Positions 43,346 to 51,781 of a stretch of DNA of 64,000 nt are shown piece after piece. The notes beneath the pieces are model-generated. The model searched no databases and was not told the DNA's origin. It saw only the letters and a program-made list of their open reading frames with translations. How positions within the stretch are numbered: the first letter of the stretch is position 1; the number at the start of each line of letters is the position of its first letter. The position numbers and the translations under genes are program-made. The DNA is from Pseudomonadota bacterium (GTDB lineage Bacteria; Pseudomonadota; Gammaproteobacteria; Steroidobacterales; Steroidobacteraceae). The stretch spans positions 1-64,000 of the forward strand of contig JAEYXD010000211.1 of NCBI GenBank assembly GCA_023428645.1. The letters are read 5' to 3'.

Positions 43346-43364
43346 CAAGCACGTCCGCAATCAC
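43329..43364. repeat. 18-bp tandem duplication spanning the ibaG stop codon
   Basis: AAGCACGTCCGCAATAAC (43329-43346) is followed directly by AAGCACGTCCGCAATCAC (43347-43364), identical at 17 of 18 bases. The single change removes the TAA in the second copy. It is the third gene end in the window with such a structure (also rnd, pgk). Confidence 0.92.
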
Positions 43365-43379
43365 TCGAACGCAAGGCAC

Positions 43380-44639
43380 ATGGATAAATTGCAAATTCGC
43401 GGCGGCACGCCGCTCGAGGGCGAGGTTCGCATTTCCGGCGCGAAGAATGCGGCGCTGCCGATCCTGGCGGCGACCTTGCTCGCCGAGGGGACGGCGAGTG
43501 TCGGCAATGTCCCGCATCTGCGCGACGTCACGACGATGATCGAGCTGCTCGGCCGCATGGGCGTGGATGTCACGATCGACGACAAGATGCGCGTCGGCGT
43601 CGATGCCTCGTCGATCCGCGAATGCGTCGCGCCGTACGATCTCGTGCGCACCATGCGCGCCTCGATCGTCGTGCTCGGTCCGCTGCTCGCGCGCTTCGGC
43701 CGTGCGGACGTGTCCTTGCCCGGCGGCTGCGCGATCGGCGCGCGGCCCGTGAACATTCACGTGGCGGGGCTGCAGGCGATGGGGGCCGAGATTCACATCG
43801 AGAACGGCTACATCCGTGCGAAGGCCGACCGGCTGCGCGGCGCGCGCCTGGTGCTCGATACCGTCACCGTGACCGGCACCGAAAATCTCATGATGGCCGC
43901 CACGCTCGCGGACGGGCAGACGATCATCGAAAATGCGGCCCGCGAGCCGGAAGTCGTGGATCTCGCGGAATTCTTGATCGCGATGGGGGCGCGCATCCGC
44001 GGGGCTGGCACCGACCGCATCGTGATCGACGGTGTCGAGCGCCTGCACGGCGCGCAGTACGACGTGCTCCCGGACCGCATCGAATCGGGCACGTACTTGG
44101 TCGCGGGCGCGATCACGCGTGGCCGCGTGAAGATCAAAGGAACGCGCCCCGAGCACCTCGATGCCGTGCTCGCGAAGCTGCAGGAGGCGGGTGCGCACAT
44201 TCAAACGGGCGACAACTGGATCGAGCTCGACATGCGGGGTCGGCGGCCGCGCGCGGTCGACATTCGCACGGCGCCTTATCCCGGCTTCCCCACCGACATG
44301 CAAGCGCAGTTCGCGGCGCTGAATACGGTCGCGCAAGGCGTCGGCACCGTGGTCGAAACGATCTTCGAAAATCGCTTCATGCACATGCTCGAGATGCGCC
44401 GGCTCGGCGCCGACGTGCGCATCGAGGGCAATACGGCCGTGATCCACGGCGCGGAAAAATTGACGGGCGCTCCGGTCATGGCGACGGATCTGCGCGCGTC
44501 GGCGAGCCTCGTGCTTGCCGCGCTCGTCGCCGAAGGCGTGACCGACGTGCTGCGCATCTATCACATCGATCGCGGCTACGAGTGCATCGAGGAGAAACTG
44601 TCGCAGCTCGGGGCCCACATCAAGCGGATGGCGGGCTAA
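43380..44639 (+). CDS. murA: UDP-N-acetylglucosamine 1-carboxyvinyltransferase
   Basis: First committed step of peptidoglycan synthesis, adding enolpyruvate from PEP to UDP-GlcNAc. It has 419 residues. ISGAKNAALPILAATLL opens the protein; the catalytic and fosfomycin-target Cys117 is present in LPGGCAIGARPV; PGFPTDMQAQFAALN and the C-terminal DRGYECIEEKL are standard. It follows ibaG by 34 bases. The next gene (degS-like) is convergent. Confidence 0.98.
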   Translation: MDKLQIRGGTPLEGEVRISGAKNAALPILAATLLAEGTASVGNVPHLRDVTTMIELLGRMGVDVTIDDKMRVGVDASSIRECVAPYDLVRTMRASIVVLGPLLARFGRADVSLPGGCAIGARPVNIHVAGLQAMGAEIHIENGYIRAKADRLRGARLVLDTVTVTGTENLMMAATLADGQTIIENAAREPEVVDLAEFLIAMGARIRGAGTDRIVIDGVERLHGAQYDVLPDRIESGTYLVAGAITRGRVKIKGTRPEHLDAVLAKLQEAGAHIQTGDNWIELDMRGRRPRAVDIRTAPYPGFPTDMQAQFAALNTVAQGVGTVVETIFENRFMHMLEMRRLGADVRIEGNTAVIHGAEKLTGAPVMATDLRASASLVLAALVAEGVTDVLRIYHIDRGYECIEEKLSQLGAHIKRMAG

Positions 44640-44703
44640 CGCCCGCGTCGCAGCGCGCCGGCCTTTCCGAGCAGGGCAGGCTGGCTCCTTGCGAGCTCGT
44701 TCC

Positions 44704-45840
44704 TTATTGAGTGCCGCGTAGATCCAGCGCCCGGGGACGTTCCTCGAGCGTCGCTGCAAGCTCGAGCTCCTCGGCGTTCCGGCGCACTCGGATCTTGACG
44801 GTCGAGCCCGGCGACATGGAGGCGATACGGTTCATTGCCTCCTGATCGGTGGTGACGGGCTGCCCATTCAAATGGGTAATCAAATCGCCGACCTTGAGCC
44901 CCGCGCGCGCGGCCGGGCTGTCCACTTCGATCAGCCCGATCACGGGTGGATTCCACACCCGGCGCGGATCACCGAGCGTGCGCACGCCGAGGCGGCCTCG
45001 GCGCACGCGGCCATGAGCGAGGATCTCCTCCATCACGCCGCGCACGAGATTGACAGGGATCGCAAATCCGATGCCTTCCGTGCCGAGGCTTTGCGCCAAC
45101 ACCGCCGTGTTGATGCCGATCAGCTGGCCCTCCGCATCGATCAGTGCCCCGCCCGAATTGCCGAAATTGATCGCCGCGTCCGTCTGGATGAAGTCCGCGA
45201 AGCGGGCGAGCTGCGGATTGCCGCGGCCGGTCGCGCTCACGATGCCTTGCGTGACGGTTTGGCTGAGGCCGAGCGGATTGCCGATCGCCAGCACGACGTC
45301 TCCGGGGCGCAGTTCGTCGGAGCGACCGAGCGTCATGACCGGCAGATTCGGCAGATCGATCCGCAGCAGCGCGAGGTCCGTCGCGGGATCGGACCCGACG
45401 ACCAGCGGTGTGGCGATCCGGCCGTCCGCCAATTGCACCCGAATCTCCGAGGCGTTCTCGATCACGTGCTGATTCGTGACCACGTGACCCGCGGCATCCA
45501 CGATCACGCCTGAGCCCAGGCTGCTCTCGACTCGGCGGCGCACGGCGGGGAGATCTTGGCTCAACGGACCCGCGCCATTGGGGCGAACTTCCAGGCTCAC
45601 GAGCCGCGCGGTGTAGATATTGACGACGGATGGGCTGGCGCGCGCGACGGCATCGGCAAAGCTGCGTCGCTGGGAGGGGCTCGGGTTTTCCCGCGCGAGC
45701 GTCGCATTCGGCTCGCCGCGCACGCCGAGCAGCTCAGGACGCAGCAAGACGATCGCGAACGCGACGCCCAAGCCGATGAGCGCCCACTTGAGCAGAAAGA
45801 GAATCGTCTGTTTGAACGTCGTCACGTTAGGGGCGCACAC
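44704..45840 (-). CDS. DegS/AlgW-like trypsin-type serine protease
   Basis: A 378-residue inner-membrane-anchored periplasmic protease. One N-terminal helix (FKQTILFLLKWALIGLGVAF) precedes the protease domain with His125 (VTNQHVIENA), Asp155 (DPATDLALLRID) and Ser229 (NFGNSGGALID), then a single PDZ domain (GLIEVDSPAARAGLKVGDLI). A single PDZ and a membrane anchor indicate DegS/AlgW, which starts the sigma-E envelope-stress cascade, rather than DegP. The start is uncertain: GTG 45840 or GTG 45825, neither with a good binding site. Confidence 0.9.
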   Translation of the reverse strand: MCAPNVTTFKQTILFLLKWALIGLGVAFAIVLLRPELLGVRGEPNATLARENPSPSQRRSFADAVARASPSVVNIYTARLVSLEVRPNGAGPLSQDLPAVRRRVESSLGSGVIVDAAGHVVTNQHVIENASEIRVQLADGRIATPLVVGSDPATDLALLRIDLPNLPVMTLGRSDELRPGDVVLAIGNPLGLSQTVTQGIVSATGRGNPQLARFADFIQTDAAINFGNSGGALIDAEGQLIGINTAVLAQSLGTEGIGFAIPVNLVRGVMEEILAHGRVRRGRLGVRTLGDPRRVWNPPVIGLIEVDSPAARAGLKVGDLITHLNGQPVTTDQEAMNRIASMSPGSTVKIRVRRNAEELELAATLEERPRALDLRGTQ

Positions 45841-45905
45841 GAACCGGTGGCGAGTTTACTCGGGCGGGACGACTCGGCGCTTCTAAGCGTCGCAAGTGTT
45901 GTGTG

Positions 45906-45911
45906 TATAAT
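45906..45911 (+). promoter_or_regulatory. Candidate -10 box for petABC
   Basis: A perfect TATAAT lies about 160 bases before petA in the 227-base gap after the divergent protease gene. A TG pair precedes it immediately. No convincing -35 (TTCTAA at 45881 is at poor spacing). If real, the petA leader is about 150 bases and otherwise featureless. Confidence 0.4.
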
Positions 45912-46067
45912 GCGAAATTCCTCGGGTGTTTGAAATGATACGTCCAGTGCGTACGACAGTCCGCTGACCCGCGCCGGTGCCGCCGTGTGGGTCAAGAGAT
46001 TGCCTGGCACATTGCATAAAGTTGAACGAGGTCGGACGGATCCAAGCCGTCTTGCGGAGATCGTTGG

Positions 46068-46673
46068 ATGAGTTCAGAAGCTGATCAAGTCGACGGTGGC
46101 AGGCGCCATTTCCTGCTCGTCGCTACCACCGTTACAGGTATAGCCGGCGCCGCGCTCACCGCGGTCCCATTCCTCGCTTCATGGAAACCCAGTGCCCGAG
46201 CCCAAGCGCTCGGCGCGCCGGTAGAGGCCGATATTTCGAAGCTCGAGCCGGGCGCGATCATGAAGGTCAACTGGCGCGGCCAGGCGATCTTCGTCGTCCG
46301 CCGCACGCCCGAGATGCTCGCGACGCTGTCCACCGCCGAGGTGAAGAACAGCCTGCGCGATCCCGAATCCGAAGAATCGACCCAGCCGGATTACGCGAAG
46401 AATGAAGCGCGCTCCCTGAAGCCCGAAGTGCTCGTGCTCATCGGCGTCTGCACGCACCTCGGTTGCGCGCCGCTCGATCGGTTCGCGCCGAAGGATGCCG
46501 AGCTGGGTGCCACCTGGCCGGGCGGCTTCTATTGCCCCTGTCACGGCTCGAAGTTCGATCTCGCCGGCCGCGTCTTCAAGGACGTGCCCGCGCCGTTGAA
46601 CCTCGCAGTTCCGCCGTATCGCTTCGTTACCGACAGCGCCATTCAGATCGGCGCGGACGCGGAGGTTTCCTGA
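46068..46673 (+). CDS. petA: Ubiquinol-cytochrome c reductase, Rieske iron-sulfur subunit
   Basis: A 201-residue bc1 subunit. The N-terminus (GRRHFLLVATTVTGIAGAAL) is the Tat-type signal-anchor. The 2Fe-2S cluster ligands lie in CTHLGC and CPCHGS, with the conserved GGFYCPCHGSKFDLAGRV context. It takes electrons from ubiquinol and passes them to cytochrome c1. The stop overlaps the petB start by one base (TGATG). Confidence 0.97.
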   Translation: MSSEADQVDGGRRHFLLVATTVTGIAGAALTAVPFLASWKPSARAQALGAPVEADISKLEPGAIMKVNWRGQAIFVVRRTPEMLATLSTAEVKNSLRDPESEESTQPDYAKNEARSLKPEVLVLIGVCTHLGCAPLDRFAPKDAELGATWPGGFYCPCHGSKFDLAGRVFKDVPAPLNLAVPPYRFVTDSAIQIGADAEVS

Positions 46674-47938
46674 TGAGCGTCACGTTACAGAACAGCGGAG
46701 CACGCAAGAGCTCGCGCATGACGGCGCTCGTCGACTGGATCGACAATCGCTTCCCGATGACCCGGTTCATGAAGGAGCACGCGTCCGAGTACTACGCGCC
46801 GAAGAACTTCAACTTCTGGTACTACTTCGGCTCGCTCGCGCTGGTCGTGCTCGTACTGCAGATCGTCACGGGCATCTTCCTGACGATGAACTACAAGCCG
46901 TCGGCGGCCGAAGCGTTCGCTTCCGTCGAATACATCATGCGTGACGTCGAGTGGGGCTGGCTCATTCGCTACCTGCATTCGACCGGCGCATCGGCGTTCT
47001 TCATCGTCGTCTACCTGCACATGTTCCGCGGCTTGCTGTACGGCTCGTACAAGAACCCGCGCGAGCTCGTGTGGATTTTCGGCATGCTCATTTATCTGTG
47101 CTTGATGGCCGAGGCGTTCTTCGGCTACCTGCTGCCGTGGGGCAACATGTCCTACTGGGGCGCGCAGGTGATCGTGTCGCTGTTCGGTGCGATTCCGGGC
47201 ATCGGCGAGTCGCTCGTCGAGTGGATTCGCGGCGACTACTACATCTCCGACATCACGCTGAACCGCTTCTTCGCGCTGCACGTGATCGCGTTGCCGCTCG
47301 CGCTCGTGTTCCTCGTCATCGCGCACATCTTCGCGCTGCACGAGGTCGGCTCGAACAACCCGGACGGCATCGAGATCAAGAAGCTCAAGGGTCCGGACGG
47401 CCATCCTGTCGACGGCATTCCGTTCCATCCGTACTACACGATCAAGGACCTCGTCGGCTTCATCGTGTTCGCGGCCGTGTTCTCCTCGGTGGTGTTCTTC
47501 GCGCCGGAGATGGGCGGCTACTTCCTCGAGCACGCGAACTTCGATCCGGCGAACCCGCTGCAGACGCCGGAGCACATCGCGCCGGTGTGGTACTTCACGC
47601 CGTTCTACGCGATTCTGCGCGCCGTGCCGAACAAGCTGATCGGCGTCCTCTTGATGGGTCTCGCGGTCGTCTCGTTCTTCTTCCTGCCGTGGCTCGACCG
47701 CGCGAAGGTGAAGTCGATTCGCTATCGCGGCTGGCTGTTCAAGAGCTTCCTGTTCGCGTTTGCAGTGAGCTTCGTTGCCCTGGGCTACCTCGGCTTGATG
47801 CCGGCTACGCCTGGCTACACGAATGCCGCGCGCATTTTCGCGGTCGTTTATTTCGCATTCTTCATTCTCATGCCGTGGTACTCGAAGGCCGATCAGACGA
47901 AGCCGGTACCGGATCGGGTGACTTACCATGCTCATTAA
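46673..47938 (+). CDS. petB: Cytochrome b of the bc1 complex
   Basis: A 421-residue polytopic protein with eight or so membrane helices. HSTGASAFFIVVYLHMFRG and FALHVIALPLALVFLVIAHI hold the haem-ligand His pairs; GYLLPWGNMSYWGAQV and the Qo-site PEWY-like motif (here APVWYFTPF) are present. It is the full-length bacterial cytochrome b (not split b6/IV). Coupled to petA by overlap; its end overlaps a possible early start of petC. Confidence 0.97.
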   Translation: MSVTLQNSGARKSSRMTALVDWIDNRFPMTRFMKEHASEYYAPKNFNFWYYFGSLALVVLVLQIVTGIFLTMNYKPSAAEAFASVEYIMRDVEWGWLIRYLHSTGASAFFIVVYLHMFRGLLYGSYKNPRELVWIFGMLIYLCLMAEAFFGYLLPWGNMSYWGAQVIVSLFGAIPGIGESLVEWIRGDYYISDITLNRFFALHVIALPLALVFLVIAHIFALHEVGSNNPDGIEIKKLKGPDGHPVDGIPFHPYYTIKDLVGFIVFAAVFSSVVFFAPEMGGYFLEHANFDPANPLQTPEHIAPVWYFTPFYAILRAVPNKLIGVLLMGLAVVSFFFLPWLDRAKVKSIRYRGWLFKSFLFAFAVSFVALGYLGLMPATPGYTNAARIFAVVYFAFFILMPWYSKADQTKPVPDRVTYHAH

Positions 47939-47963
47939 CAGAAAAATGGCCGCAGCCGACTCC

Positions 47964-47990
47964 CCTTCCCCCGCGATCAGCGGGGGGAGG
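47964..47990. repeat. GC-rich palindrome wedged between petB and petC (dispersed family, copy 5)
   Basis: CCTTCCCCCGC and GCGGGGGGAGG form an 11-bp stem (one T-G wobble) with loop GATCA. It begins 25 bases after the petB stop. Its right arm and the flanking GAGGCGAGGG provide the purine-rich sequence just before the ATG at 47997. Confidence 0.75.
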
Positions 47991-47996
47991 CGAGGG

Positions 47997-48746
47997 ATGG
48001 GGGCTCTTCGCAAACTCGCATTGTTCGCCGTTGCCTTGTTGCCGGTGAGCGGCTTTGCCGCATCCGGTGGGCAACCGCTGCAATCGGCGAACAACGATGT
48101 GAGCAATACCGCTTCGCTGCAGCGCGGCGCCCGTAACTTCGTGAATTACTGCCTCGGCTGCCATTCCGCGAAGTACGTTCGCTACAACCGCATGGGCGAG
48201 GACCTCGGCCTCTCCGAAGCTCAGATCATCGAGAACCTGATGTTCACGGGCGAGCGTCCGCACGACACGATGAAGATCACGATGCCGCCGGCGGACGCCG
48301 AGCGCTGGTTCGGCCGTACGCCGCCGGACCTGAGCCTCATCGCCCGCGCGCGCGGGACCGACTACGTGTACTCGTTCTTGAAATCGTTCTATGTCGATCC
48401 GGCACGCCCGAACGGCACGAACAACCTCGTGCTGCCGATGACCGCGATGCCGCATGTGCTGGGCGATCTGCAGGGCTATCAGCAGGCCGTCTATGACGGC
48501 AAGAGCGATGCCGAGAACAATGCCGTGCACAAGGAGTTCAAAGGATTCGAGATCGTGCAGAAGGGAACGATGGCGCCGGAGGAGTTCGACCAGTTCGTCC
48601 GCGATACGGTGAATTTCCTCGACTACGCCAGCGAGCCGATGCAACTCGAGCGGCGTAACCTCGGCATGCGGGTGCTGGCGTTCCTGCTAGTGTTCTTCCT
48701 GTTCGCTTATTTCCTGAAGAAGGAGTATTGGAAGGACGTGAAGTGA
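47997..48746 (+). CDS. petC: Cytochrome c1 of the bc1 complex
   Basis: A 249-residue membrane-anchored c-type cytochrome. Signal peptide MGALRKLALFAVALLPVSGFA, haem-binding Cys-x2-Cys-His in NYCLGCHSAKY, and a C-terminal anchor (VLAFLLVFFLFAYFLKKEYW). An in-frame ATG at 47928, inside petB, would add 23 residues encoded largely by the palindromic repeat; I prefer 47997 because a clean signal peptide begins there with GAGGG upstream. It completes petABC and is followed by sspA. Confidence 0.93.
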   Translation: MGALRKLALFAVALLPVSGFAASGGQPLQSANNDVSNTASLQRGARNFVNYCLGCHSAKYVRYNRMGEDLGLSEAQIIENLMFTGERPHDTMKITMPPADAERWFGRTPPDLSLIARARGTDYVYSFLKSFYVDPARPNGTNNLVLPMTAMPHVLGDLQGYQQAVYDGKSDAENNAVHKEFKGFEIVQKGTMAPEEFDQFVRDTVNFLDYASEPMQLERRNLGMRVLAFLLVFFLFAYFLKKEYWKDVK

Positions 48747-48819
48747 TCCGGCGCGCTCGCAGGATGCGGGCGCGGCACGATCGGTCTTCGTTGTTTGCCG
48801 TAAGGGGCGCGCCGACGTG

Positions 48820-49419
48820 ATGACATTGTTCTCAAAGGCCGACGATCCGTGGAGTCATCGCACGCGCATCGTGCTGGCCGAAAAGAGCATCCACGTCGAA
48901 ACGATCGACGTCCGCGAGGGCAATTTGCCCGAGGATCTGCTCGATCTGAACCCCTATCACAGCGTGCCGACGCTCGTCGACCGCGATCTCGTGCTCTACG
49001 ACTCGCGGGTGATCATGGAATATCTCGACGAGCGTTTTCCGCACCCGCCGCTGATGCCGGTCGATCCGGTCGCGCGGGCCCAGTTCCGCTTGGCGCTGTA
49101 CCGCATCGAGCGGGACTGGTATTCGCTTGCGCAGCAGATCGACGATCCGAACGATCGCAAGCTTGCGCAGCGCGCGAAGAAGACGCTGCGCGACAGTATT
49201 CTCGCGAGCGCGGACGTATTCAAAGCGAAGCCGTACTTCCTGTCGGATGAATTCTCTCTTGTCGATGCGACGATCGCGCCGATACTCTGGCGCCTGCCTG
49301 CGTGGGAGATCGATCTCGCCTCGCAGTCGCCGACGATCAACAAGTACGCTCACTTGGTGTTCTCCCGACCGACTTTCCGACAAAGCTTGTCGCGCCTCGA
49401 GCAGGAGATGCGCGCCTAA
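48820..49419 (+). CDS. sspA: Stringent starvation protein A (GST fold)
   Basis: A 199-residue glutathione-S-transferase-like protein that binds RNA polymerase. SKADDPWSHRTRIVLAEK, NPYHSVPTLVDRDLVLYDSRV and IMEYLDERFPHPPLMP match SspA rather than true GSTs. ATG 48820 is used; a GTG three bases upstream is possible. It is between petC and sspB, the usual gammaproteobacterial order. Its stop codon lies in a hairpin (49412-49431). Confidence 0.95.
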   Translation: MTLFSKADDPWSHRTRIVLAEKSIHVETIDVREGNLPEDLLDLNPYHSVPTLVDRDLVLYDSRVIMEYLDERFPHPPLMPVDPVARAQFRLALYRIERDWYSLAQQIDDPNDRKLAQRAKKTLRDSILASADVFKAKPYFLSDEFSLVDATIAPILWRLPAWEIDLASQSPTINKYAHLVFSRPTFRQSLSRLEQEMRA

Positions 49420-49431
49420 GAGCTTAGGCGC
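49412..49431 (+). other. Intercistronic hairpin covering the sspA stop codon
   Basis: GCGCCTAAG and CTTAGGCGC are perfect inverted arms around AG. The TAA stop of sspA lies in the left arm, and sspB starts 14 bases after the right arm. It could influence coupling between the two genes or mark RNA processing. Confidence 0.6.
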
Positions 49432-49445
49432 CGGAGTGGATCGAA

Positions 49446-49868
49446 ATGACTGATGCCCCAGTGCGGTCCCGGCGACCCTATTTGCTGCGCGCGATGCACG
49501 AGTGGATCACAGACAGCCTGCAGACGCCCCATCTCGTCGTCGATGCATCGGTGCCGGGCGTGGAAGTGCCGCGCCAATACGTGCAGGGCGGCAAGATCAT
49601 CTTGAACGTGAGCCATTCGGCGACGAGCGCGCTCAATCTCGGCAACGATTTCGTCATGTTCCGCGCGCGTTTCGGCGCGGCGACACATGATGTCTCGGTT
49701 CCCGTCGCCGCCGTCCTCGGGATCTACGCGCGCGAAACCGGGCAAGGAATGATCTTTTCGGAAGCGGATGCGCCGCCGCCGCAGCCCACGCCGCCACCGC
49801 CGTCGGACGCGCCAACGAGCGGCAGCGAGCCGAAACGCGCGAGGCCTTCGTTGAAAGTCGTGAAGTGA
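49446..49868 (+). CDS. sspB: ClpXP adaptor SspB
   Basis: A 140-residue adaptor that delivers ssrA-tagged peptides to ClpXP. The folded domain runs from RPYLLRAMHEWITD to VLGIYARETGQGM; then a Pro-rich linker (PPPQPTPPPPSDAP), then the ClpX-tethering tail RPSLKVVK. This three-part design is exactly that of SspB. It follows sspA by 26 bases and is convergent with pdxH. Confidence 0.96.
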   Translation: MTDAPVRSRRPYLLRAMHEWITDSLQTPHLVVDASVPGVEVPRQYVQGGKIILNVSHSATSALNLGNDFVMFRARFGAATHDVSVPVAAVLGIYARETGQGMIFSEADAPPPQPTPPPPSDAPTSGSEPKRARPSLKVVK

Positions 49869-49878
49869 CCCGCCGCGT

Positions 49879-50538
49879 TCAAGGATTGAGCCGGGTCGCT
49901 CGCCAGGAACCCGTCGCAAACGTGAACTCACCGCTCGGACACAGTTCGCGCGTCCATACCGCCCGATCGTGAATGCGGCCGGGTCCCTCGACCCACAACT
50001 CCAGTCGATCGGCCCACAAGCGGTAACCGCCCCAGTGCGGCGGACGCGGCACGTGGCCGGTTTGCGCGCCGGGATCGATGCCGAAGCGATGCGCGACCTT
50101 GTCGACTTCCTCCGCGAGCGCCGCGCGAGAGGCCAACGGCTCGCTTTGACGGCTGGCCCACGCGCCGATGCGGCTTGCGAGTGCGCGCGTCGCGAAGTAT
50201 TCGTCGCTTTCCTCGACCGGGGAGCGCACGACCGGGCCTTCGATGCGGACCTGGCGCTGCAGCGAGTCCCAATGCATGACGGCGGCCGCACGCGGGTGCA
50301 TGGTCAGTTCCCGTGCTTTGCGGGATTCGTAGTTCGTGAAGAACACCAGATAGCCGCTCGGGTCGATCCGCTTGCACAACACGACGCGAGCGGACGGCTG
50401 CGAATCCGCGCCGACCGTCGCGAGCACCATTGCATCCGGATTCGGCTGCACGGCGCGGGCGCGCGCTTCGGCAAACCAGCCGGTGAACACGTCGAGCGGG
50501 CTGTCCGGCAGCGGGTCTGGCAAGAAATCGTTCGGCAT
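49879..50538 (-). CDS. pdxH: Pyridoxamine 5'-phosphate oxidase
   Basis: FMN enzyme making PLP; 219 residues. RVVLCKRIDPSGYLVFFTNYESRKA, MHWDSLQRQVRIEG, and the C-terminal WGGYRLWADRLELWVEG ... WRATRLNP block are diagnostic. I chose ATG 50538 (MPNDFLPDPLP) with AAAGG upstream; the frame stays open to 50586. Convergent with sspB. Confidence 0.96.
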   Translation of the reverse strand: MPNDFLPDPLPDSPLDVFTGWFAEARARAVQPNPDAMVLATVGADSQPSARVVLCKRIDPSGYLVFFTNYESRKARELTMHPRAAAVMHWDSLQRQVRIEGPVVRSPVEESDEYFATRALASRIGAWASRQSEPLASRAALAEEVDKVAHRFGIDPGAQTGHVPRPPHWGGYRLWADRLELWVEGPGRIHDRAVWTRELCPSGEFTFATGSWRATRLNP

Positions 50539-50683
50539 GAAGGCGCCTTTTTCGCGGTTACGACTCCGCACCGTGCGGAAGCTCACACGCGCATAGTAGC
50601 GCGCAGCACATGATCGCAGCCGCGCTTGCCGGCCCCGAACCGGCCCGGTAAAAGCTTCGCGGAACTGTCCCTACGGAATTGCC

Positions 50684-51781
50684 ATGACACTTGAAGAGCT
50701 TCGCACCCGCCTGAGCGCCCTGGATCGAGAGCTGCTCGGGCTCGTCGCCGAGCGCCAGCGCTTGAGCCGCGAGGTCGCCGAAGCGAAGCGCGCAGTCGGC
50801 CGACCGACACGCGACTTCAATCGCGAGCGCGAGGTGCTGCTGCAGGCTCGAGCGACGGCGGCGTCGCTCGGCATTTCACCGGATCTCGCCGAATCGGTGC
50901 TGCGCTTGCTGATTCGCGGCTCGCTCGCGACGCAGGAGCGCATTCGCGTGGCCGCGGGCGGGCAGGGCAGCGGCCGGACGGCGCTCGTCATCGGCGGCGC
51001 GGGCAAGATGGGCCGCTGGTTCGTGGAGTTCCTCGCCTCGCAAGGCTACGGAGTGACCGTTGCCGATCCGCACGGCGGAGTCGAAGGCTTCGCGCATTTC
51101 GCCGATTGGCACAGTGCGCCGCTCGATGCTGATCTCATCGTCGTCGCGACACCGATGCAGACCGCGAACACGGTGCTGCAAGAGCTCGCGGCGCGCCGTC
51201 CGTCCGGCGTCATTTTCGATGTGGGCTCGCTCAAGACGCCCCTGCGTCCCGGCCTGACGGCACTGCGCGCGGCCGGCTGTCGCGTCACCTCGATTCATCC
51301 CATGTTCGGCCCCGATACCGAATTGCTGTCGGGCCGGCACGTGATCTTCGTCGACGCGGGTCATCGCGAGGCGCTCGACGCGGCGCAGGCGTTGTTCGCC
51401 TCGACGATGGCCGAGCAAGTCGTGATGAGCCTGGACGAGCACGATCGACTCATCGCCTATGTTTTGGGCTTGTCGCATGCTCTGAACATTGCCTTTTTCA
51501 CGGCGCTTGCCGAAAGCGGCGAGGCCGCGCCGCGGCTCGCGCAATTGTCGAGCACGACGTACGACGCGCAGGTCGACGTCGCGACGAAAGTGGCGAGCGA
51601 GAATCCCCAGATGTATTTCGAGATCCAGCGCCTGAACGAGTACGGGCGCGACTCGCTGCAGGCGCTGCGCGACTCGGTCGAGCGCTTGTATCAGGCGGTC
51701 ACGAACGACGACGAGGCCGGCTTCGTCGCGCTCATGCAGCGCGGTCGCGAGTATCTCGCCGGCCGCATCCGGGAAAAATGA
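50684..51781 (+). CDS. tyrA: Chorismate mutase / prephenate dehydrogenase (T-protein)
   Basis: A 365-residue bifunctional tyrosine-pathway enzyme. Residues 1-90 are an AroQ-type mutase (LSALDRELLGLVAERQRLSREV; GISPDLAESVLRLLIRGS). From about 100 the dehydrogenase shows a Rossmann loop (VIGGAGKMGRWFVEFL) and SIHPMFGPDTELL. The alignment by eye to E. coli TyrA is continuous. This fusion is best known from enteric and related lineages. Its last four bases overlap the diguanylate cyclase gene (ATGA). Confidence 0.94.
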   Translation: MTLEELRTRLSALDRELLGLVAERQRLSREVAEAKRAVGRPTRDFNREREVLLQARATAASLGISPDLAESVLRLLIRGSLATQERIRVAAGGQGSGRTALVIGGAGKMGRWFVEFLASQGYGVTVADPHGGVEGFAHFADWHSAPLDADLIVVATPMQTANTVLQELAARRPSGVIFDVGSLKTPLRPGLTALRAAGCRVTSIHPMFGPDTELLSGRHVIFVDAGHREALDAAQALFASTMAEQVVMSLDEHDRLIAYVLGLSHALNIAFFTALAESGEAAPRLAQLSSTTYDAQVDVATKVASENPQMYFEIQRLNEYGRDSLQALRDSVERLYQAVTNDDEAGFVALMQRGREYLAGRIREK

